NCBI GenBank assembly: GCA_963777485.1
Contig: CAVZQP010000001.1
Location: forward strand, 868,001 to 932,000
DNA from: Bog-473 sp963777485
GTDB taxonomy: Bacteria > Actinomycetota > Acidimicrobiia > Acidimicrobiales > RAAP-2
Direction of reading: 5' to 3'
DNA length: 64,000 bases
In this document: positions 50,094 through 58,617 of the stretch, piece after piece
How positions within the stretch are numbered: the stretch's first letter is position 1
Layout: each line of letters begins with the position of its first letter
Made by a program: the position numbers and the translations under genes
The notes under the pieces: generated by a model
Database searches by the model: none
What the model saw: only the letters and a program-made list of their open reading frames with translations
What the model was told of the DNA's origin: nothing

Positions 50094-51317
50094 TCAGCTT
50101 CCGTCGAGGAGCGAGAAGCCCATGACGCCGGCCTTGGCCACCTCGTAGCAGAGTGTGTCGTAGGGCTCGACGAGGCCGTAGGTCACCTCGCCGTCGCACG
50201 TGACGCGGCAGTGGTGCTGGTCTTGCCCGGCGAGGCGGCTGCGAACCTCGGGGTCGTTGACGTCGAAGGTCTCTGCGTGCACGACGACCTCGTCGCCTTG
50301 CGCGACGGACATGCCGTGCCAGAGATCGCCGTCGGGCGTGCCGCCGTTGGGGCCGCCGTAGAGGCCGCAACGCAGGAACGCGATCTGGTTGCCGAGACGC
50401 TCGAACGTCATCGTCTTGACCGAGCCGTCGGCGAAGTGCAGATCGACCTCGCCACTGTGCAACACGTGGGTGTCGGGCTCGAAGCGCATGCGGTGGACGC
50501 GCTTGGTGAGCGTCGCGCTGCGTTTGCGCGGGTCGCCGATGTTGTAGAGGACGTGGTCGCCCCAGATGCCGAAGTCCGCGAACTCGACCCACTCACCGCT
50601 GTGCGGGTGTTGCATCCCCATGTAGCGCCCGGGCCCGCCGACGCCGTCGCGGGTTCCCCAGTGGTGGTCGCGGGTGCCGAGGTGCGTGTCGGTATCGAGC
50701 TCGAAGCGTTCGCCGTGCGCTCCGACCCATCCCTGCTGGCGGCCGAAGCCGTCGTAGCCCGCAATGGGGCTCATGGCGCGACCGCCGACGATGATGCCTG
50801 CGCCCAGCTGGCGGAAGACGGGCCGCTTCGTATCGAGCCAGTCGATCGCGAAGGCGATCGGGAGTTCCGCGCCGGTGCTGTCCGTTCCGCTGTCGAGGCG
50901 CAACCGCCAGTGGCGGAAGGGCTCGACGACCTCGAAGCTGAAGGGACCGACCCGCATGTCCATGCGGTCGTTGCGCAGTTTCTGATGGGCGCGCACGGTC
51001 GTGTGCCGGCCGCGCACGTTCACGATCGCGAAGGCCTCCGCGGTGCCGAGGTTCGGGTAGAAGGCGAGTCCGACGACGACGAGGAGGTCCCCGATCTTGT
51101 CTTGACAGGTGAACCACACTCGTTCGTAGGCCTGGGCGTCAGGCGTCCACATCACGCGGACCGGAAGTGGCGCGTTGTGGACGAGGAACTCATCGAGCCC
51201 GCTCAGCGGCGCGTGCTCGGCTGCGGCCGGGTAGGGAGAGGCGCCGGGCCCTTGAGCGTCGTTCTGGTCTGGGTCGGTCGGGTCGGGGGGGTCGGGGAGT
51301 TCGTTCGGGTCGGGCAT
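50094..51317 (-). CDS. Conserved protein, lipocalin/CrtC-like beta fold
   Basis: 407 residues. The first 40 are Pro/Asp-rich and probably disordered. The rest is rich in beta strands with many paired Trp/His/Asp motifs (VRVMWTPDAQAYERVWFT, EPFRHWRLRLD, HLGTRDHHWGTRDG, FADFGIWGD). The DHHWG motif and overall form resemble proteins with AttH/CrtC-like tandem lipocalin domains (possibly DUF7064/7065); I am not certain. No known reaction. ATG 51317 is preceded by a TACTGT box (51326-51331) at 8 nt, overlapping the -10 of the divergent P450 gene. Shared control with a P450 hints at a common terpene, carotenoid or sterol-like substrate. Confidence 0.7.
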   Translation of the reverse strand: MPDPNELPDPPDPTDPDQNDAQGPGASPYPAAAEHAPLSGLDEFLVHNAPLPVRVMWTPDAQAYERVWFTCQDKIGDLLVVVGLAFYPNLGTAEAFAIVNVRGRHTTVRAHQKLRNDRMDMRVGPFSFEVVEPFRHWRLRLDSGTDSTGAELPIAFAIDWLDTKRPVFRQLGAGIIVGGRAMSPIAGYDGFGRQQGWVGAHGERFELDTDTHLGTRDHHWGTRDGVGGPGRYMGMQHPHSGEWVEFADFGIWGDHVLYNIGDPRKRSATLTKRVHRMRFEPDTHVLHSGEVDLHFADGSVKTMTFERLGNQIAFLRCGLYGGPNGGTPDGDLWHGMSVAQGDEVVVHAETFDVNDPEVRSRLAGQDQHHCRVTCDGEVTYGLVEPYDTLCYEVAKAGVMGFSLLDGS

Positions 51318-51341
51318 GCGGGAGCACAGTACGCTCGGGCC
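51318..51341. promoter_or_regulatory. Bidirectional leaderless promoter with overlapping -10 boxes
   Basis: Only 24 bp separate ATG 51317 (minus) from GTG 51342 (plus). The plus -10 is TACGCT (51330-51335) with 6 nt to GTG. The minus -10 is TACTGT (51331-51326) with 8 nt to ATG. The boxes share the central TA, so the two promoters should compete for polymerase. Confidence 0.6.
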
Positions 51342-52565
51342 GTGGCGGCCGACCAGCGGATCGATCAGCCGATCGCTCTCGAGGCGGCTGATCCCCTCGA
51401 CCCACGCGACGCGGCCTTCTTCGCGAGGGAGGACTACTACGACGTCCTGGCGAGGCTGCGGGCGGAGGACCCGGTGCATGCGTGCAGCCCCGGCTTTTGG
51501 GTGGTCTCCCGTTACGAGGACATCCGGGACCTCAGCCGTGATCCCGCGCACTTCTGTTCGGGGCGGGGCGCGCTTGTCAACGACCCCATCCGGTCCAGCG
51601 GGACGCCACGGCTCTCGCGATCGATCCTGCACATGGACCCGCCCGAGCACGCCGTCTTCCGCAAGCTGGTGAACCGTCAGTTCACGCCACGTGCCCTGTC
51701 GGGACTCGAGGAGTCGATCCGGAAGAGTGCCAGCCGGCTTCTCGACGCGGTCGACGTCTGCGGTGAGATCGATTTCGTGGCGGAGCTGGCGGCGCCGTTC
51801 CCACTCACCGTCATCGCCGAGCTTCTCGGGATCGGCGAAGCGGACCGGGAGGACTTCCGCCGGTGGTCGGACGCGGCGATCGAGTCGCCGGATCTGCCGC
51901 CCGAAGAGACGATGACCGCATTGGGCGAGTTGTCGGGGTTCATCGTCGAGCACATCCGGGACAAGCGGGAGCGGCCGGGTCAGGACCTGGTGTCGCTTCT
52001 CGTCGGCAGCGAGATAGACGGCCAGCCGCTCAGCAAGGAGGAGCTGTTCATGTTCCTTCTCACCCTGCTGGTGGCCGGCAACGAGACCACGCGGACCCTG
52101 TTGTCGGGCAGCGCGATCGTGTTGGCGGAGCACCCCGACCAACGTGTGTCGTTGGCTGGGGATCCGGCCTTGTTGCCGGGGGCGGTGGAGGAGTGCCTGC
52201 GCTGGGTCACGCCGGTGCACGCGTTCTGCCGCACGTCGACTGAGGACGCGGTGATCGCAGGCACATCGGTGCGAGCCGGCGACTACCTGTGCATGCTGTA
52301 CGCGTCAGCGAACCGCGACGAGCGTGTCTTCGGACCCGACGCGGCCGTGTTCGACGTGCGCCGTCAGACGGTGCCGGTGCATCTCGCGTTCGGCTTCGGC
52401 GAGCACGTCTGCTTGGGTGCGAGCCTGGCGCGGATCGAGGCGAGGATCTTCTACGAGGAGCTATTGGCGCGATTCCCCGAATACGAAGTGGCCGGACCGG
52501 TGGAGCGGGTGCTCTCGACGACGGTGGCCGGCATACGGTCGCTGCCGGTGGTGCTGGCGCCGTAA
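51342..52565 (+). CDS. Cytochrome P450
   Basis: 407 residues. I-helix LLVAGNETTR, ExxR in EECLR, haem loop FGFGEHVCLG with canonical FGxGxHxCxG. N-terminal region (PLDPRDAAFFAREDYYDVLARLR and LHMDPPEHAVFRKLVNRQFTPRA) is as in actinobacterial CYP families that hydroxylate steroids, terpenes or fatty acids. It needs an outside ferredoxin. GTG 51342 is a leaderless start by its TACGCT box. The gene converges on the ArsR-type regulator gene with a 3-bp gap. Not closely similar to the P450 at 28468-29691. Confidence 0.93.
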   Translation: MAADQRIDQPIALEAADPLDPRDAAFFAREDYYDVLARLRAEDPVHACSPGFWVVSRYEDIRDLSRDPAHFCSGRGALVNDPIRSSGTPRLSRSILHMDPPEHAVFRKLVNRQFTPRALSGLEESIRKSASRLLDAVDVCGEIDFVAELAAPFPLTVIAELLGIGEADREDFRRWSDAAIESPDLPPEETMTALGELSGFIVEHIRDKRERPGQDLVSLLVGSEIDGQPLSKEELFMFLLTLLVAGNETTRTLLSGSAIVLAEHPDQRVSLAGDPALLPGAVEECLRWVTPVHAFCRTSTEDAVIAGTSVRAGDYLCMLYASANRDERVFGPDAAVFDVRRQTVPVHLAFGFGEHVCLGASLARIEARIFYEELLARFPEYEVAGPVERVLSTTVAGIRSLPVVLAP

Positions 52566-52568
52566 CGC

Positions 52569-53636
52569 TCAGCCCGCGGCTGCGGCAGGCACCTGACCGG
52601 GGGTGGCGCCGGCGAGCACGGCATCGCGGAGGTCGCCCAGCAGCGCTTCGACCGCACCGGGGTCTGCACTGAGACGCAGTCGGCCGCCGTTGCGCTGCGA
52701 GTGGACCAGTCCGCTCTGGCGCAGCACCTTCACGTGCATGCTCACCGTCGGTTGGGCCAAGCGGAAAAGGGTCGCGAGCTCGCCGACGGTGCTTGGGGCC
52801 GCGGCGAGGGAGTGGAGGATGGCGAGGCGCGTGGGGTCGGCGACGGCCTTGAGGCGCCGCGCCACGGACTCGGTCCGAGCGCGAGCCTGCTCGTCACCCG
52901 GCCCGACGCCGATCCCGATTACCACGAGATCGGGAAAGTCGAGGTAGAGGCTCGAACCGAAGAACAGGCAGGGGACGAAGTCCACCGGCTTGCCACCTTC
53001 TATGTCCGCAACGATCCGGGGCAGGCGCTCCCGGAAGATGTCACAACCCGGCGTTATGAGTAGATCCAGTGACGTTCTGCGCTCGTATTGCGAGACGAAG
53101 TGTCGACCGGCCTGTTCGATAGCCGGCAGCCACTGTTGCCACATGTCGTTGACGGGTGCCCAGACGTCCGCGAGCAAGTCCAGGTACGACCGGACCAGCG
53201 CGGGGGAATTCTTGAGCCGACGGAAGCGTTCGGAGAAGAGGGCGAGCTCTTCGTCGGATTCCGAGGGCAGCTCGAGGTCGAGCGGCACCGTGGGAACGGC
53301 CTGCTCGAGGGCCGCCCAGAGCACGTCGGGCTCGGTGGCGTCGAGGGCGCCCGCGTAGTGAGCGAGGATGTGCATCTCCGTGAACGACGTCTCGTCCTCG
53401 GTGTCGCCCCAGAACGTGCGCACGCGTTCTGCGAGGTCCGCACGCTCGTCGAACGCCATCGCCGCACCCCCACACATGCTGGCGGGGGGTGGGCTCGAGT
53501 CGACCCGCTCGAGGTACTGGGTCCTGACGGAAGGGCTCGCCGCGGTCAACAGGAGCCACGCCAGGTCGCTGGCGAGCGACGGGTTGGCGCTGACCGACGG
53601 GGTCGCCCCGGCCGCCTGAGTACTGAGAATAGGCAC
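52569..53636 (-). CDS. ArsR-family transcriptional regulator with large N-terminal domain
   Basis: 355 residues. The C-terminal 90 residues are a winged helix typical of ArsR repressors: RLKAVADPTRLAILHSLAAAPSTV, LATLFRLAQPTVSMHVKVLRQSGLV and a wing SQRNGGRLRLS. There is no CxC metal site. The first 250 residues form an acidic helical domain (FTEMHILAHYAGAL, FSERFRRLKNSPALVRSYLDLL) as in a DUF5937-like group; this part may sense a ligand. GTG 53636 is leaderless behind a textbook promoter, TTGACA-N17-TAATAT. That promoter overlaps an inverted repeat shared with the divergent 98-residue gene, so autorepression is expected. Confidence 0.88.
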   Translation of the reverse strand: MPILSTQAAGATPSVSANPSLASDLAWLLLTAASPSVRTQYLERVDSSPPPASMCGGAAMAFDERADLAERVRTFWGDTEDETSFTEMHILAHYAGALDATEPDVLWAALEQAVPTVPLDLELPSESDEELALFSERFRRLKNSPALVRSYLDLLADVWAPVNDMWQQWLPAIEQAGRHFVSQYERRTSLDLLITPGCDIFRERLPRIVADIEGGKPVDFVPCLFFGSSLYLDFPDLVVIGIGVGPGDEQARARTESVARRLKAVADPTRLAILHSLAAAPSTVGELATLFRLAQPTVSMHVKVLRQSGLVHSQRNGGRLRLSADPGAVEALLGDLRDAVLAGATPGQVPAAAAG

Positions 53637-53702
53637 ACAGCTATATTAGGATATGCTTGATTATGTGTCAAGCTTCCTTTATGATGGGCTGCGAGGGGGG
53701 AC
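53637..53702. promoter_or_regulatory. Divergent consensus promoters over an inverted repeat (ArsR operator)
   Basis: An AT-rich 66-bp gap. Minus promoter: TTGACA (53671-53666), 17 nt, TAATAT (53648-53643), 6 nt, GTG 53636. Plus promoter: TTGATT (53657-53662), 17 nt, TATGAT (53680-53685). Inverted repeat GCTTGA-N7-TCAAGC (53655-53673) covers both -35 boxes. A second imperfect dyad, AGCTATAT-TAGG-ATATGCT (53639-53657), covers the minus -10. The plus gene has a G-rich ribosome-binding site (GAGGGGGG, 53693-53700). Confidence 0.75.
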
Positions 53703-53999
53703 ATGGAGCCGCTGACCGGGAGCGGATTGGTCAAGCGAGGTGAGTTCATGATCCAGGCCCGAGGAGTCGAATCGCTGGTCGAGCTGCATCGACAGGAGCT
53801 GATCAGCCAGGCCGGATCCGGGCGATCACGCCGATCCGGTCTTTCCGAGCGTCAGCACAGCGCGACGCAGCGCACGGCCGCCGGCCTCCCGGTGACCGGT
53901 GGCCGTGCGGTGCGCCGGGCCGTGGCCCCGCGTTTTGGCGCCTGGCTCATTGACTTCGGCACGAGGCTCGGGGGAGCGGCGGTGCGTACGTCGAACTGA
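53703..53999 (+). CDS. 98-residue basic protein, unknown
   Basis: 98 residues from ATG 53703 (ribosome-binding site GAGGGGGG), or 83 from ATG 53748 (GAGGTGA). The part VESLVELHRQELISQAG looks like an amphipathic helix, followed by a Ser/Arg/Gln-rich stretch, then AVAPRFGAWLIDFGTRLGGA, a second possible amphipathic helix. Net basic, no Cys, no signal peptide. I recall no named family, though small proteins with a similar LHRQEL start seem to recur beside regulators in actinobacteria. It diverges from the ArsR-type gene and shares its operator, so it is a probable target. An imperfect stem (GGGC-TGAAC-GGGCTC against its complement, about 54005-54060) follows. Confidence 0.62.
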   Translation: MEPLTGSGLVKRGEFMIQARGVESLVELHRQELISQAGSGRSRRSGLSERQHSATQRTAAGLPVTGGRAVRRAVAPRFGAWLIDFGTRLGGAAVRTSN

Positions 54000-54082
54000 G
54001 GCTGGGCTGAACGGGCTCGATCCGGCTGCTTCGGGCGGAGGAGGAGCCGGTTCAACGGCCCGGCATCGGCAAGAGTGTCCGG

Positions 54083-55636
54083 ATGCCTGAAGCACGCAAT
54101 GTGTTGTTCATCACGCTCGACCAATGGCGGGGTGACTGCCTCTCGGCGCTCGACCACCCCGTGTTGAAGACCCCGGCGCTCGACGCGTTGGCGTCGCGGG
54201 GCGTGCTGTTCGCCAACCACTGGGCCAACGCCGCACCGTGCGGGCCGTCCCGGGCGTGCCTGTACACGGGCACGTATCTGCACCGGAACCGTTCGATCCT
54301 GAACGGGACCCCCCTCGACGCACGTTTCACCAACGTCGCCCTGGTGGCGCGGGAGCTCGGCTACGACCCTGTGCTCTTCGGGTACACGGACACGTCGGTC
54401 GATCCGCGTACGGTGCCGCCCGACGACCCCCGGCTGCACACCTACGAAGGGGTGCTCCCTGGCTTCCGCGCCTTGATCGTGGACCCCTGGGAGCAGGGCA
54501 GCCCGGCCTGGGGACGGTGGCTCGCCGCACGTGGGGTCGACGTGCCCGCCAACCCCCACGACCTCTACCAACCGATGGACGGGTTCCCCGGGGCCGATGC
54601 GCACGGCTCGACCTGGGCGCCCGCACGCTTCCCGCCCGAGCTCTCGCAGACCACCTTCATCCGTACCGAGGTCGTCGACTGGCTCGAGCGTCACGCTGAC
54701 GTGCCGTTTTTCGTCCATGCCTCCTTCATCCGGCCCCACCCGCCGCGCCGGAACCCGATCGGCTATCACGACCTCTATTCCGCGGAGGCGGTCGGGACGT
54801 TCGCCGGGTGCGAGACGCGGGAGGACGAAGCCGCCATCCATCCGCTCGCATCGATGGCGGTGCACGTGCCGCGGGTGGGAGCGCCCGAGGACGAACGGGA
54901 ACGCCGGCAGCTGCGTGCGACGTACTACGGCGCGCAGGGCGAGGTGGACGACGGCCTGGCCGCGCTGTTCGAGTACCTCGAATCGAGCGGGTTGTTCGAG
55001 ACCACGCTTGTGGTGGTCACCAGCGACCACGGCGAGATGGGTGGTGACCATTGGTTGCTCGAGAAGCTCGGTTATTGGGACGAGAGCTACCACGTCCCGT
55101 TGATCGTCGTCGACCCTCGGCCGGGGGCGGCGGCGGGACGGGGCACCGTGGTGGACGCGGTCACCGAGTCAGTGGACGTGCTGCCGACAATCTGCGAGTT
55201 CCTCGGGGCGGACGCGCCGCTGCAGGCCGACGGCTGGTCGTTGGCGCCGTTTCTTCGCGGCGAGCCCGCGCCGGCGCATTGGCGCGACACCTCGCACTAC
55301 GAATGGAGCTTCGCCGATCCCGTGCACCAACGGGCCGAGACGATGTTCGGGATCCCCATGAGCCACTGTTCGCTCGCAGTCGGGCGCGGCCCCCGTTACA
55401 AGTACGTCCAGTTCGCAGCTGCTGCCGATGTCATGCCCCCGCTGTTGTTCGACCTTTCCGACGACCCGGGCCAGACCCGCAATCTGCTGGCGTCGGGAGT
55501 CGATGCCGACGCGGCTGCCTGGCAGGGGGCACAGGAACTGCTGCAGTGGCACATGCGCTCGGCCGAGCGCACCATGAGCGGGAGCCTGCTCGATCCCGAG
55601 CGAGGTCTCGTGCAAGCCCGCGACGACTGGCGGTAA
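54083..55636 (+). CDS. Sulfatase-family phosphonate monoester/aryl sulfate hydrolase
   Basis: 517 residues. Signature CGPSRACLYTG (Cys53-Gly-Pro-Ser-Arg, CxPSR, formylglycine site). Metal ligands in ITLDQWRGDCL and VVTSDHGEMGGDHW. The DQWRGD start, HRNRSILNGTPLD and the long C-terminus are as in phosphonate monoester hydrolases (PMH/PehA type), promiscuous enzymes that split phosphonate, phosphodiester and sulfate esters. No signal peptide, so cytosolic. It heads a rightward series of six genes ending at 59060. Probably needs a formylglycine-generating enzyme from elsewhere. ATG 54083; no clear ribosome-binding site. Confidence 0.9.
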   Translation: MPEARNVLFITLDQWRGDCLSALDHPVLKTPALDALASRGVLFANHWANAAPCGPSRACLYTGTYLHRNRSILNGTPLDARFTNVALVARELGYDPVLFGYTDTSVDPRTVPPDDPRLHTYEGVLPGFRALIVDPWEQGSPAWGRWLAARGVDVPANPHDLYQPMDGFPGADAHGSTWAPARFPPELSQTTFIRTEVVDWLERHADVPFFVHASFIRPHPPRRNPIGYHDLYSAEAVGTFAGCETREDEAAIHPLASMAVHVPRVGAPEDERERRQLRATYYGAQGEVDDGLAALFEYLESSGLFETTLVVVTSDHGEMGGDHWLLEKLGYWDESYHVPLIVVDPRPGAAAGRGTVVDAVTESVDVLPTICEFLGADAPLQADGWSLAPFLRGEPAPAHWRDTSHYEWSFADPVHQRAETMFGIPMSHCSLAVGRGPRYKYVQFAAAADVMPPLLFDLSDDPGQTRNLLASGVDADAAAWQGAQELLQWHMRSAERTMSGSLLDPERGLVQARDDWR

Positions 55637-55713
55637 TTCCCGGGGCCACAGGAGGTCGGCCCGCCGGCGGTGTGGAAGGCTGACGCCTTCTCGTCAGGAG
55701 GGAGGCTGGGCAG

Positions 55714-56601
55714 GTGGCGGACATGCAGGGCAAGACCGTCGTCGTCACGGGCGGCAACTCCGGCATCGGCCTCGAGACGGCCGAGGCGTTGGCCGGGATG
55801 GGCGCACGGGTGATCGTCACGGCCCGGAACGCCGACAAGGGCCGCGCCGCTGTGGCGGGCATCGTCCAACGGCTGGGCGGCGATGCCCGAGTCCAGCTCG
55901 TCATCTTCGACCTGGCCGACCTTTCGTCAGTGCGGCGGGGGGCGGACGAGATCCTCGAGCAAGCGCCTCGACTGGACGTGCTGGTCAACAACGCCGGCGT
56001 CGTGCTGAGTGAGCGTCACGAGACGGTCGACGGGTTCGAGGCGACGTTCGCCACCAATTACCTCGGCCCTTTTCTGTTGACGAACCTGCTGCTCGATCGC
56101 CTCCGCGAGTCGGCGCCCTCACGCATCGTGAACGTGGCGTCGACGGCTCACAACACGGCGCGCAAGGGTCTGCCCTTCGACGACCTTCAGGCGACGAAGA
56201 GGCGGTACCGCGGCATGCGCGTCTACGGCGAGTCGAAGCTGGCCAACATTCTCTTCACGCTGGAACTGGCCCGCCGCCTCACGGGCACCGGGGTCACGGC
56301 CAACTCGCTGCATCCCGGGACGGTGCGGACCGGTTACGGCGCCGACGGTGACGCTCGGGGCTTCCTCGCTTTCGGCATCAAGATCGCCAAGCCGTTCTTC
56401 CTCTCACCGGCCAAGGGGGCGCGTACGTCCATCTACCTGGCGTCGTCACCCGACGTGGAAGGGGTCAGCGGCCAGTACTTCGACAAGTGCAAGCCGGCCA
56501 AGTCCCGCCGCTGGGCGCAGGATGCCGAGGCGGCGCAGCGACTGTGGCAGGTGAGCGAGGAGCTGGTCGGCTTGGGCGCGCCGGCCCAAGGACCGATCTG
56601 A
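55714..56601 (+). CDS. Short-chain dehydrogenase, retinol dehydrogenase-like
   Basis: 295 residues. Loop TGGNSGIG, NNAGVV, FATNYLGPFLLTNLLL, Ser in VNVASTAH, Tyr/Lys in YGESKLAN. The NYLGPF/LTNLLL and SKLANILFT features mark the retinol/WWOX-like SDR branch, which handles bulky lipid alcohols. GTG 55714 has a strong AGGAGGGAGG site. The next SDR gene starts 3 bp after this stop; 77 bp separate it from the sulfatase gene, so an operon is likely. Confidence 0.92.
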   Translation: MADMQGKTVVVTGGNSGIGLETAEALAGMGARVIVTARNADKGRAAVAGIVQRLGGDARVQLVIFDLADLSSVRRGADEILEQAPRLDVLVNNAGVVLSERHETVDGFEATFATNYLGPFLLTNLLLDRLRESAPSRIVNVASTAHNTARKGLPFDDLQATKRRYRGMRVYGESKLANILFTLELARRLTGTGVTANSLHPGTVRTGYGADGDARGFLAFGIKIAKPFFLSPAKGARTSIYLASSPDVEGVSGQYFDKCKPAKSRRWAQDAEAAQRLWQVSEELVGLGAPAQGPI

Positions 56602-56604
56602 TCG

Positions 56605-57396
56605 ATGCGCGTGCTCGTCACGGGTGCGGCCCGTGCCATCGGACGGGCCACCGTCGAGGTGCTGGCCGAGCGTGGGCACGAAGTGGTGGCCACGGCGCGC
56701 GATATCGACCTCCTGGAGGGATTGCCCGCCGCGCTGGCGCTGCCCCTCGACGTGCGGGACAACGCCTCGGTGCGCGGGGCGGTCGACGCTGCCGGGGAGC
56801 TCGACGCCGTCGTGAACAACGCGGCGCTGACCGGCAGCGGACCGCTCGAGTCCTATCCCTTGGAGCGCTTCGCTCAGGTGCTCGACGTCAATACCGTCGG
56901 CCCGCTCCGGATGGCGCAAGCGGTGGTCCCGCGGTGGCGCCAGCGGGGGAGCGGGGTGCTCGTCAACATCAGCTCGGTGCAGGGCAAGATCGGCACGCCG
57001 CTGGAAGGGCCGTATGCGGCCTCGAAACATGCGCTCGAGGCGATGTCGGAGACGCTGTACTTCGAACTCGGCCATTTCGGGATCCGCGTGGTGATCATCG
57101 AACCGGGGTACATCGCACCCGGCATGAAGCACGACGGAGCCGACCATTCGGGGCCCGATGCCTATGCGGAGCTGCACGCGCAGTGGAGCGGCACCGACAG
57201 CGCACTGGTAGGGGCGGAAGGCCGGCCGGGTCCCGAGACGGTCGCGCTGGCGGTGGCCGGCGCGATCGAAGACCCGGACACGCCACTGCGGGTCGAGGTG
57301 GGCGCGGACGCCGCCATGGTGCTGGAGCTCCGGCGGAACCTGCGTGACCCGGAGTTCGAGACCACGATGCGCTCGGCGCTCGGGCTGACCTGGTGA
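56605..57396 (+). CDS. Short-chain dehydrogenase
   Basis: 263 residues. Loop TGAARAIG, DVRDNASVRGAVD, NNAALTG, Ser in NISSVQG, Tyr/Lys in YAASKHAL, then IEPGYIAPGM. Belongs to the classical SDRs with an extended C-terminal helix part, like 17-beta-hydroxysteroid dehydrogenase-type enzymes. ATG 56605, nearly touching the previous gene. Not a close duplicate of the SDR before it. Confidence 0.91.
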   Translation: MRVLVTGAARAIGRATVEVLAERGHEVVATARDIDLLEGLPAALALPLDVRDNASVRGAVDAAGELDAVVNNAALTGSGPLESYPLERFAQVLDVNTVGPLRMAQAVVPRWRQRGSGVLVNISSVQGKIGTPLEGPYAASKHALEAMSETLYFELGHFGIRVVIIEPGYIAPGMKHDGADHSGPDAYAELHAQWSGTDSALVGAEGRPGPETVALAVAGAIEDPDTPLRVEVGADAAMVLELRRNLRDPEFETTMRSALGLTW

Positions 57397-57433
57397 GGTG
57401 GGGCATGGTTGCTGCATGCAGATCTGAGGTGCC

Positions 57434-58156
57434 GTGGAGAAGCTGATGTACCTCCTCTGGCCGGATGCGCCTCGCAGTCGTGCGGATGTGGCCGAAACCG
57501 TGCTGGGAGGTATGGCCAAGGAGCTGCTCGATCTCGGTCCGCTCCGGCTGTCCATCGATGTGCGGGACCCCGAGAGCGACATCCCTGCTCCGGTGCCCAC
57601 CCCGGAGGGCGAGGTGCCGGCCGACGCGCTGGTTTCGCTGTGGCTCGACGCCGTCGACCAGCGGGCGCCCTACGAGCAGGTGCTGGGTGCGGCCGCCGGC
57701 CGGATGGCCGGATATTCGGTCGTGGAGTCGCTGTACCGCGACTACGGAGGGAATCAATGGTCGGTGCCGCGCTATTGGCCCGACGGGGTGCGCTCGCCCG
57801 GCGTCTTGACGGTCGCCCTGCTCCAACAGCACCCCGACCAATCGTTCGAGGAGTGGATGACGCGCTGGCACACCCGCATCTCACCGATCACCGAGGCGAT
57901 CCAACCGAGGATGCGCTACGTGCGCAACGCCGTCTTCCGGCAACTGACCGACTGGGGTCCGCCGCTGCGTGGCATTGTGGAGGAGGCATGGCCGTCTCTC
58001 GAGCACGTCACCGATCCCATGCTTTTCTACTGTGCCGACGGCGACCCCGAGCGCCTGAACGCCCACGTCACGCAGATGGTCGAGGAGATCAGCGGGTTCA
58101 TCGACCTCAGCACCCTCCGCAGTGTCACGATGAGTGAATGGATCCTGAAGTCCTGA
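57434..58156 (+). CDS. EthD-like / dimeric alpha/beta-barrel protein
   Basis: 240 residues, apparently two ferredoxin-like halves (EKLMYLLWPDAPRSRADV and GVLTVALLQQHPDQSFEEW), each followed by a long helix. WMTRWHTRISPITEAIQPRMRYVRNAV resembles the EthD signature region. EthD-like proteins accompany P450 and ring-cleavage systems, with little known chemistry. GTG 57434. The end overlaps the next gene by 19 bp. Another barrel-like protein is at 22846-23487. Confidence 0.72.
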   Translation: MEKLMYLLWPDAPRSRADVAETVLGGMAKELLDLGPLRLSIDVRDPESDIPAPVPTPEGEVPADALVSLWLDAVDQRAPYEQVLGAAAGRMAGYSVVESLYRDYGGNQWSVPRYWPDGVRSPGVLTVALLQQHPDQSFEEWMTRWHTRISPITEAIQPRMRYVRNAVFRQLTDWGPPLRGIVEEAWPSLEHVTDPMLFYCADGDPERLNAHVTQMVEEISGFIDLSTLRSVTMSEWILKS

Positions 58157-58617
58157 AGCCGAAGTGGAGCCGTGAGGAGCTGGAGGAGGCGCACCGGCAC
58201 TATATGGAGACGGCCGGTCGCTGCGCCGCCAGTGGTGAGTGGCGCGAGTGGGCGGACCTGTTCACCGACGACGCGGTGTACCTCGAACACACCTTCGGTA
58301 CGTTCCGTGGCCCCGAGGAGATCTACGACTGGATCGCGCCGCTCATGGCGGATTGGCCGAACCGCGCGATGGACTCCTTTCCGCACGCGTGGTGCGTCTG
58401 CGACGAAGAGCGCGGCTGGTGGATCTGCCGCATCGAGAACAGGATGCAGGACCCGGGCGACGGGTCGGTGCATCAGGCCCACAACATCACCGTGCTGCAC
58501 TACGCCGGCGACATGAAGTTCTCCTACGAGGAGGACGCGTACAACCCGGCTGCGTTCGGGCCGATGATCGAGGGCTGGTTGAAGGCGTACACCGCCCACG
58601 GGGGCACACCGGCCTAG
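58138..58617 (+). CDS. SnoaL/NTF2-like protein
   Basis: 159 residues. Cone-shaped alpha+beta NTF2-like fold: helix (LEEAHRHYMETAGRCAASGEW), EWADLFTDDAVYLEHTFG, GPEEIYDWI, then strands with FSYEEDAYNPAAF. SnoaL-like proteins are cyclases, dehydratases or isomerases of steroid and polyketide type, and catalytic residues (here perhaps Asp in FTDDAVY and His in LEHTF) are only suggested. ATG 58138 lies inside the previous gene; its stop shares one base with the next start (TAGTG). Confidence 0.85.
   Translation: MDPEVLKPKWSREELEEAHRHYMETAGRCAASGEWREWADLFTDDAVYLEHTFGTFRGPEEIYDWIAPLMADWPNRAMDSFPHAWCVCDEERGWWICRIENRMQDPGDGSVHQAHNITVLHYAGDMKFSYEEDAYNPAAFGPMIEGWLKAYTAHGGTPA

Noticed and set aside
49845..51341. 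Long plus-strand frame leading into the P450 gene (about 500 codons)
   Set aside because: It is antisense to the lipocalin/CrtC-like gene, has a random-looking composition, and the P450 N-terminus plus a -10 box place the start at GTG 51342.
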